From Flavobacteriales bacterium UBA1995 (lineage in GTDB: Bacteria; Bacteroidota; Bacteroidia; Flavobacteriales_D; Sanyastnellaceae), in the NCBI GenBank assembly GCA_002336475.1, contig DDCX01000075.1:1-22490 (forward strand): a stretch of 22,490 nucleotides of DNA, in the 5' to 3' direction. The notes beneath the pieces were generated by a model. That model saw only the letters and a list, made by a program, of their open reading frames with translations. It was not told where the DNA came from and did no database searches. Positions 17,082-22,490 of the stretch are shown here, piece after piece. The position numbers and the translations under genes were made by a program. Each line of letters begins with the position of its first letter. Positions within the stretch are counted from its first letter, which is position 1.

Positions 17082-18329
17082 ATGGAGCTTAACCGTGTCG
17101 TCATCACGGGAATGGGTTGCCTAACACCGTTGGGCAAAGACGTTCCCTCTTTCTTCGACGCTTTGAAACGAGGGGTCAGCGGTGCTGGTCCCATTACCCG
17201 TTTCGATGCATCCAAGTTCAAGACGCAGTTTGCCTGCGAAATCAAGGACTGGGACCCCAGTGAACATTTTGACCGGAAGGAGGCACGCAAGCTGGATCCC
17301 TATGCCCAATACGGCATTGTGGCCGCCAGACAAGCCGTGGCACAGTCCGGTCTTGCCGAAGCCAACCCAGACCTGGATCGGGTAGGGGTCATCTTCGGAA
17401 GTGGCATTGGAGGACTGTTCACGTTTCAGCAAGAAATCACGGCGTTTGCCCAGGGTGACGGCACCCCGCGTTTCAACCCCTTCTTTATTCCCAAGATGAT
17501 CGGCGACATCTGCGCCGGGCACATCAGCATGGAATATGGATTTAGGGGCCCGAACTACGCCTGTGTCTCTGCATGCGCCAGTGCGACCAATGCCATCATA
17601 GACGCGTTCAACGCCATCAGGTACGGCAAAGCCGACGCCATGATCAGCGGTGGAGCAGAAGCGGCCGTGGTCGAAGCTGGAATCGGTGGTTTTGGCGCCA
17701 TGAAGGCGCTGTCTACCCGGAACGACGACCCTGGTGTGGCTTCTCGTCCGTTTGATGTCAACCGCGACGGTTTTGTGCTTGGAGAAGGCTCAGGCGCCTT
17801 GGTGCTGGAGTCCTTGGAGCACGCTCAAGCCCGTGGTGCTCACATCATTTGTGAGGTCATGGGCGGTGGCGCATCTGCCGATGCCCATCACATGACGGCA
17901 CCTCACCCCGAGGGGTTGGGTGCACGCAATGTCATGCGAGCAGCCCTGAAGGATGCGGGAATGACACCGGATGAGTTGGACTATGTCAATGTTCATGGCA
18001 CCTCTACCCCATTGGGTGATTTGGCAGAAGTCAAGGCCATTGAAGAGGTCTTTGGTGACCATGCGCCTGCGTTGAGCATATCGAGCACCAAGTCGATGAC
18101 GGGCCATTTGCTGGGTGCTGCTGGTGCCATCGAAGCCTTGGCTTGCATCATGGCGGTCACGGAGGATGTGGTGCCTCCTACCATCAACTCAACCGATCCT
18201 GACCCGGCCTTGAACCAAGCGTTGGATTACACCTTCAATGAGAAGCGTGAGCGCCCAGTAAGGGCAGCTTTGTCTAACACTTTTGGCTTCGGCGGCCACA
18301 ACGCTTCGGTCATCGTCCGCAAGTTCTGA
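17082..18329 (+). CDS. fabF: 3-oxoacyl-ACP synthase II
   Basis: The enzyme condenses acyl groups with malonyl-ACP in fatty-acid elongation. Its 415 residues show the thiolase-fold catalytic set: nucleophile Cys165 in VSACASATN, His305 in VNVHGTSTPLGD, Lys337 in SSTKSMTGH and His342. The GFGGHN segment near the C-terminus is also conserved. Substrate ACP is encoded directly upstream. Its stop codon shares one base with the rnc start (TGATG), so fabF and rnc are likely coupled. Confidence 0.97.
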   Translation: MELNRVVITGMGCLTPLGKDVPSFFDALKRGVSGAGPITRFDASKFKTQFACEIKDWDPSEHFDRKEARKLDPYAQYGIVAARQAVAQSGLAEANPDLDRVGVIFGSGIGGLFTFQQEITAFAQGDGTPRFNPFFIPKMIGDICAGHISMEYGFRGPNYACVSACASATNAIIDAFNAIRYGKADAMISGGAEAAVVEAGIGGFGAMKALSTRNDDPGVASRPFDVNRDGFVLGEGSGALVLESLEHAQARGAHIICEVMGGGASADAHHMTAPHPEGLGARNVMRAALKDAGMTPDELDYVNVHGTSTPLGDLAEVKAIEEVFGDHAPALSISSTKSMTGHLLGAAGAIEALACIMAVTEDVVPPTINSTDPDPALNQALDYTFNEKRERPVRAALSNTFGFGGHNASVIVRKF

Positions 18330-19033
18330 TGGCGCTGGGGCGCACAGACAGCCGAGATCAACGCATACGCCGGTTTATACGCTGGCACTTTGGGGTCAGG
18401 CCCCGCAACCTGAAGCATTACCAAGAAGCACTGAGGCACTCCAGCTCAGTGGACTGTCAGCGCGATGGAATGCCCAGCAATGAGCGCCTTGAATTTCTCG
18501 GTGATTCCGTCCTCGATATGATTGTGGTCGACATGCTCTTTGGGAAGTTTCCGAACGACGATGAGGGCGAGATGACCCGCATGAAGGCGCGCCTGGTCAG
18601 CAGGGAAGCCCTGAATTTTCTGGGCGAGGAAATTGGCGTGGAGCACATGCTTGACGCTCAAACAGGAAAAAGTGCCGTCCACGCCTCATTGCGGGGCAAC
18701 GCCATGGAAGCCTTGGTGGGCGCCGTCTATTTGGACAGGGGCTTCAGAAAAACCCAACGGGGCGTCCTGAAACTCCTCCAGCGGTTCGACCTGGATACCC
18801 GCATTCAAGAGACCGTAGACTTCAAAAGCAAGTTGCATGAATGGGGCCAGAAGCGAAAGCGGAAAGTGCAGTTCAATGTTGTGCGTGAATTCAAACGTGA
18901 GGGGCAGCAATTGTACCAGATGCAAGTCTTGGTGGGAGGCAAGGTGATGGGCACTTCGGATGGCCCTTCCAAAAAGTCAGCGGAACAGGCTGCGGCCCGC
19001 GAGGCCTGTCGTCATATCTTCGGCGACGATTAG
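18329..19033 (+). CDS. rnc: Ribonuclease III
   Basis: RNase III cuts double-stranded RNA, including rRNA precursors. The signature NERLEFLGDSVL (51-62) gives Glu52, Glu55 and Asp59 of the metal site. The second part of the site reads GNAMEALVGAVYLD, where Glu127 is kept but the aspartate equivalent to Asp114 of the E. coli enzyme is Asn124. A double-stranded RNA-binding domain follows from about 164 (DFKSKLHEWGQ) to the end (GPSKKSAEQAAAREACRHI). The length of 234 residues is normal. The octamer TATCTTCG lies in its last codons, upstream of the next gene. Confidence 0.95.
   Translation: MALGRTDSRDQRIRRFIRWHFGVRPRNLKHYQEALRHSSSVDCQRDGMPSNERLEFLGDSVLDMIVVDMLFGKFPNDDEGEMTRMKARLVSREALNFLGEEIGVEHMLDAQTGKSAVHASLRGNAMEALVGAVYLDRGFRKTQRGVLKLLQRFDLDTRIQETVDFKSKLHEWGQKRKRKVQFNVVREFKREGQQLYQMQVLVGGKVMGTSDGPSKKSAEQAAAREACRHIFGDD
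19015..19022 (+). promoter_or_regulatory. TATCTTCG element upstream of the IPExxxVDY gene
   Basis: This occurrence lies within the final codons of rnc (His-Ile-Phe-Gly), 38 nt before the ATG of the next gene. It could be an internal promoter, but coding constraint explains it equally well. Confidence 0.2.
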
Positions 19034-19060
19034 GACTCCAGATAGAACGGGTCCCCGCAC

Positions 19061-19483
19061 ATGCGCACCGTCCAACTCGACATCGGGGATGAAACCATTC
19101 CCTATGCCTTTCTGGGTGTCAGCTGCACTGACGCCGGGCACAAGTTTTGCTGGAACCTCAATCAAACACTCGGTACACACCTTGGGTATCACACTGATCT
19201 TGAGGTGATTCATAAAAAAAAGCGTCCCAAGACCCGACACTGTGTGTGGCGTCACGAGGACGAAGAAGAAGGTTACACCTTTGACGTGATATGGAACCGA
19301 GTGCCAGAAGGGGCAATGATCCCCACCCTGGTTCATTTTGATTATCTCATTCGTGTAGAATCAATGATGGGCGAGAGGGCGGCAACATTGATGGAGGCAT
19401 TGCGCTCCATGCGAAGGGTTGCAGCGTGCTTTCCAGTCGCTGCAACAGCAATCACCCAACCCGAGGTGTTGTATTACGAGTGA
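19061..19483 (+). CDS. IPExxxVDY family protein
   Basis: The 140-residue protein matches, by position and general form, the small Bacteroidota family named after its IPExxxVDY motif, which is usually found between rnc and pyk. The motif is degenerate here: IPTLVHFDY at 87-95, so the Glu is Thr and the Val is Phe. The N-terminal half has alternating hydrophobic and charged residues with a basic patch (HKKKRPKTRH, 51-60), followed by an acidic run (EDEEE, 66-70). No signal peptide or membrane segment is seen. The biochemical role of the family is unknown. The gene sits 27 nt after rnc and 23 nt before pyk. Confidence 0.8.
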   Translation: MRTVQLDIGDETIPYAFLGVSCTDAGHKFCWNLNQTLGTHLGYHTDLEVIHKKKRPKTRHCVWRHEDEEEGYTFDVIWNRVPEGAMIPTLVHFDYLIRVESMMGERAATLMEALRSMRRVAACFPVAATAITQPEVLYYE

Positions 19484-19506
19484 AGCTCGAAAAAGAGAAC
19501 AGAACC

Positions 19507-20928
19507 ATGCCATCGAAGTTTACCAAAATCATTGCCACTGTAGGTCCAGCGAGCATTTCGTCAGAAGTCCTGGAGGGCATGATTAAAGAGGGCGTCAATG
19601 TGATTCGCCTGAACTTTTCCCACGGTGACCACGCCACGCACGCCACCACCGTAGAGCGGGTTCGGGCAGTGGACGAAAAGCTCGGGACGCATACAGCACT
19701 GCTTGCAGACATGCAGGGTCCGAAGCTGCGTGTGGGCCCTATGGCCGATGGTTCTGACCTCGAGTCAGGCAGTGAATTCACCATTCGCGTGGGCAACGAA
19801 GAAGGAAACAGCAAAGAAGCGTGGACCAACTACGTCCATTTTGCAGAGGACGTCAAGGCCGGTGAACCGGTATTGTTGGACGACGGTAAACTCAAATTGC
19901 GCGTTGAGGAAACCAATGGTAAAGACACCGTGAAGTGCACCGTGGTGCACGGTGGAATCCTCTCCTCGAGAAAAGGCCTCAACCTCCCATCAACGGACAT
20001 CAGCCTGCCCAGCTTGACTGATAAGGACCGGGAAGACCTGCCGTTTGCGTTGAGTCTAGGCGTGGACTGGGTCGGCCTGAGTTTCGTGCGGACCGCTGCC
20101 GATGTGGTCGACCTCAAGCGGCGCATCGCCGAAGCAGACAGCCATGCGCGGGTGGTGGCCAAGGTTGAGAAGCCAGAAGCTGTGGACGATTTGGAAGGCA
20201 TTGTTGAAGCCACCGATGCCGTTATGATTGCACGTGGTGACTTGGGAGTGGAGGTGCCGATGCAGAAGGTGCCGATGATCCAAAAGCGCATCATTGAGCT
20301 TTGCCAGCGCAGCGGGAAGCCTGTCATCGTGGCGACACAGATGATGGAGTCCATGATCGAGAGCATTGCGCCGACGCGTGCAGAGGTGACCGATGTGGCC
20401 AATGCCGTTTTGGACGGCGCCGACGCTGTCATGTTAAGCGGTGAGACTTCCGTAGGAGTCCACCCCATTGAGGTCATCAAGGCGATGTGTTCCATTGTGA
20501 TGGAAATCGAAAAAGAGTCCCACATCTTCCACCGCAACATGGCTTTTGAGGACGACCGTCCAGAGCGTTTCGTTACCGACGCCATCTGCTACAACGCCTG
20601 CGACCTCGCCGAGCGCGTGCAGGCATCGGCGATTGTGACGATGACATTTTCAGGCTACACAGCTTACAAGGTGGCCAGTCAGCGCCCGAAGGCATTGATT
20701 TATGTCTTCACAGGAAACCGTCAAATCATGTGTCAAATGGCGTTGTGCTGGGGGGTTGAGTCGTTCCATTACGACAAGATGATTTCCACCGACCACACCA
20801 TTTCTGATGTAAAGACGGTGCTGCAACGCGCCGATAAAGTCAAGAGTGGGGATTACATCATCCACGTTGCCAGCATGCCCATCGCAGAGGCGGGTATGTC
20901 CAACATGTTAAAAATCAGCCGAATCTAA
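19507..20928 (+). CDS. pyk: Pyruvate kinase
   Basis: The enzyme transfers phosphate from phosphoenolpyruvate to ADP in the last step of glycolysis. The 473-residue protein has the expected parts: NVIRLNFSHG (31-40) with Arg34, Asn36 and Ser38; the B-domain lid from about 72 to 165; the signature ARVVAKVEKPEAV (214-226) with catalytic Lys219 and metal ligand Glu221; IARGDLGVEV (241-250) with Asp245; and a C-terminal domain that usually binds effectors. The ATG at 19507 begins the conserved start MPSKFTKIIATVGPAS; an upstream ATG at 19426 would overlap the preceding gene. It ends the acpP-fabF-rnc-IPExxxVDY-pyk cluster. Confidence 0.97.
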   Translation: MPSKFTKIIATVGPASISSEVLEGMIKEGVNVIRLNFSHGDHATHATTVERVRAVDEKLGTHTALLADMQGPKLRVGPMADGSDLESGSEFTIRVGNEEGNSKEAWTNYVHFAEDVKAGEPVLLDDGKLKLRVEETNGKDTVKCTVVHGGILSSRKGLNLPSTDISLPSLTDKDREDLPFALSLGVDWVGLSFVRTAADVVDLKRRIAEADSHARVVAKVEKPEAVDDLEGIVEATDAVMIARGDLGVEVPMQKVPMIQKRIIELCQRSGKPVIVATQMMESMIESIAPTRAEVTDVANAVLDGADAVMLSGETSVGVHPIEVIKAMCSIVMEIEKESHIFHRNMAFEDDRPERFVTDAICYNACDLAERVQASAIVTMTFSGYTAYKVASQRPKALIYVFTGNRQIMCQMALCWGVESFHYDKMISTDHTISDVKTVLQRADKVKSGDYIIHVASMPIAEAGMSNMLKISRI

Positions 20929-20934
20929 GGGGTC

Positions 20935-20962
20935 TTTGCCCTTCAGGTGCGGGTTATCTTCG
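20935..20962 (+). promoter_or_regulatory. Putative promoter of ileS with TATCTTCG at -7
   Basis: TTTG (20935-20938) is followed after 16 nt by TATCTTCG (20955-20962), one base off the -7 consensus TAnnTTTG. The spacing is one base shorter than the usual 17-23. The -7 element lies 49 nt before the ileS ATG. The nine bases TATCTTCGC are shared with the element before leuS. Confidence 0.45.
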
Positions 20963-21011
20963 CGCGACCAGTTCAGACGCCATTGAGGGTCTGGACAGGA
21001 GAGCCAGCACG

Positions 21012-22490
21012 ATGACCCGACGATTTCCCGAAAGAGGCCCCCTCGACCTTCCTGGCATCGCACAGGAGGTGATGCAGCAATGGGAGGATGGTGATGTGTT
21101 CCGCCGGAGTGTGGAGTCACGTCCGTCCGACCAAAGATTCGTCTTCTTTGAAGGCCCCCCATCTGCCAATGGCAAGCCGGGCATCCACCACGTGATGGCC
21201 CGCGCCCTGAAGGACATATTCTGTCGTTACAGAACGCTCAAGGGCGAGCGCGTGGAGCGCAAAGCCGGCTGGGATACGCACGGTCTTCCGGTGGAGCTTG
21301 GCGTCGAAAAGGCACTGGGCATCACCAAGGAGGACATTGGCCGCCGCATTTCGGTAGAGGAATACAACAACGCATGCCGCGAGTCCGTCATGCGGTACAC
21401 CGAAGAATGGAACGACCTGACGCGCCGCATGGGCTACTGGGTCGACATGGATGCCCCCTACGTGACCTACGAGCCCAAGTACATGGAGAGCGTCTGGTGG
21501 CTTTTGTCGCAGTTGCATGCCAAGGGGCTCATATACAAGGGCTACACGATTCAGCCATACAGTCCCAAAGCGGGAACTGGATTGAGCAGTCACGAGCTCA
21601 ACCAACCTGGAGCATACCAGGATGTGACCGACACTACTGTGGTGGCGCAATTCCGGGTGACGGCATCAGATGCGGAACGGTTCAGTGCTTGGACCAATGG
21701 TGCGACCGATGGCAAGCCTGTGGATTTGTTGGCTTGGACCACGACCCCATGGACCTTGCCTTCAAACACCGCCCTTACCGTAGGCGCCAACATTGCGTAC
21801 AACATCGTCCGAACTGCAAACCGTTACACCGGAGAAGAGGGTGTGGTAGTCTTGGCTGAGGCGTTGTTTGCCAAGCATTTCTCCGGCAAGAAGGCCCCCG
21901 AATCAGAGGTCCTGGCCACGGTAAAAGGTTCAGACTTGGTCGGCCTCAGCTACGAACAGCTGATCCCATGGGCGCAACCCATGAGCGATGCGGACCAGGC
22001 ATTTCGTGTGATTGCAGGCGACTTTGTGACCACCGAGGATGGAACGGGCATCGTCCACACCGCTCCCACCTTTGGCGCAGATGACGCCAGGGTAGCAGCA
22101 GCAGCAGGCGTGCCCCCTTTGTTGGTCGACGACGGCAACGGTCAAGGCGTCCCTTTGGTGGACCTTCAAGGTCGGTTCCGTCCAGAGTGTGGGCCCATGG
22201 CAGGGCGTTTTGTGAAGCAGGAATATCACGACGGAGACGCACCAGAAAAGTCCGTAGACGTTGAGATTGCCATCGACCTGAAGACCCGCGGTCGCGCGTT
22301 CTTGGTCGAGAAGTACAAGCACAGCTATCCGCATTGCTGGCGCACGGACCGGCCCATCCTGTACTACCCTTTGGACAGCTGGTTCATCAAGGCCACAGAC
22401 GCCAAAGAGCGGATGCAAGCGCTCAATGAGACCATACAGTGGAAGCCCGCGGCCACGGGTTCAGGCCGCTTTGGAAAGTGGCTCGAGAAC
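21012..22490 (+). CDS. ileS: Isoleucyl-tRNA synthetase, N-terminal part
   Basis: The frame runs off the right edge after 493 codons; the full protein is expected to exceed 1,000 residues. The HIGH motif is GIHH (57-60) in GPPSANGKPGIHHVMAR. GWDTHGLPVE (86-95) is the conserved isoleucine-site segment. The editing domain starts near residue 200, with WTTTPWTLPSNTAL (about 240) and GTGIVHTAPTFG, the regions that clear mischarged valine. The segment QPYSPKAGTGLSSHELNQPG matches the longer IleRS type usual in Bacteroidota, related to the eukaryotic-like form that tends to resist mupirocin; that property is inference. KMSKS lies beyond the window. Confidence 0.97.
   Translation, partial: MTRRFPERGPLDLPGIAQEVMQQWEDGDVFRRSVESRPSDQRFVFFEGPPSANGKPGIHHVMARALKDIFCRYRTLKGERVERKAGWDTHGLPVELGVEKALGITKEDIGRRISVEEYNNACRESVMRYTEEWNDLTRRMGYWVDMDAPYVTYEPKYMESVWWLLSQLHAKGLIYKGYTIQPYSPKAGTGLSSHELNQPGAYQDVTDTTVVAQFRVTASDAERFSAWTNGATDGKPVDLLAWTTTPWTLPSNTALTVGANIAYNIVRTANRYTGEEGVVVLAEALFAKHFSGKKAPESEVLATVKGSDLVGLSYEQLIPWAQPMSDADQAFRVIAGDFVTTEDGTGIVHTAPTFGADDARVAAAAGVPPLLVDDGNGQGVPLVDLQGRFRPECGPMAGRFVKQEYHDGDAPEKSVDVEIAIDLKTRGRAFLVEKYKHSYPHCWRTDRPILYYPLDSWFIKATDAKERMQALNETIQWKPAATGSGRFGKWLEN

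Noticed and set aside
19830..20585. A 251-codon minus-strand frame opposite pyk
   Set aside because: Ser/Thr-rich shadow sequence opposite conserved pyruvate kinase motifs.
20927..20943. Hairpin AAGGG-GTCTTTG-CCCTT after pyk as a terminator
   Set aside because: The stem is only 5 bp, has no T tract, includes the stop codon, and overlaps the likely -33 element of ileS.

Overview
The window is a stretch of a bacterial chromosome from the Bacteroidota, most likely a fairly GC-rich marine or freshwater member of the Flavobacteriales or a close relative. Three things point there: an IPExxxVDY-type protein between rnc and pyk (a family known only from this phylum), a large secreted protein built from the Cys/Asp-rich 'GCTD..ACNY..DDGSC' modules common in aquatic Flavobacteriales, and the order acpP-fabF-rnc-IPExxxVDY-pyk. 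Putative promoters resemble the Bacteroidota -7 element (TAnnTTTG), and no strong Shine-Dalgarno sequences stand out.

Layout. 1-4088 (minus): a secreted modular protein of more than 1,360 residues whose C-terminus lies off the left edge. It has a signal peptide, an N-terminal domain, nine ACN modules, eight Asp-rich calcium-loop-like modules, a duplicated 114-residue domain, and HYR-like domains. 4279-7086 (minus): leuS. 7230-7856 (plus): a NodB-type polysaccharide deacetylase. 7932-8372 (plus): a stand-alone receiver protein, convergent with and overlapping a five-copy DUF349 protein (8329-10062, minus). 10151-13428 (plus): recX, prfB, fumC and a small lipoprotein-like ORF, closely packed. 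13359-16697 (plus): manC, then an mlaE-mlaF lipid ABC transporter pair and an iodotyrosine-deiodinase-like flavoprotein, the last three joined by 4-nt overlaps. 16840-20928 (plus): acpP, fabF, rnc, the IPExxxVDY protein and pyk. 21012-end (plus): the first 493 codons of ileS.

Most of the window is core metabolism and translation: two aminoacyl-tRNA synthetases, RF2, RNase III, fatty-acid elongation, fumarase, pyruvate kinase and GDP-mannose synthesis. The less ordinary parts are the secreted modular protein, the IYD-like gene, a frameshift-free prfB, and an octamer, TATCTTCG, whose four occurrences found by eye all lie 18-113 nt upstream of a gene start (leuS, ileS, the DUF349 gene, the IPExxxVDY gene). 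I saw no insertion sequence, CRISPR array, rRNA or tRNA. No gap without a gene exceeds 300 bases. I did not find convincing evidence of a wholly new multigene system.
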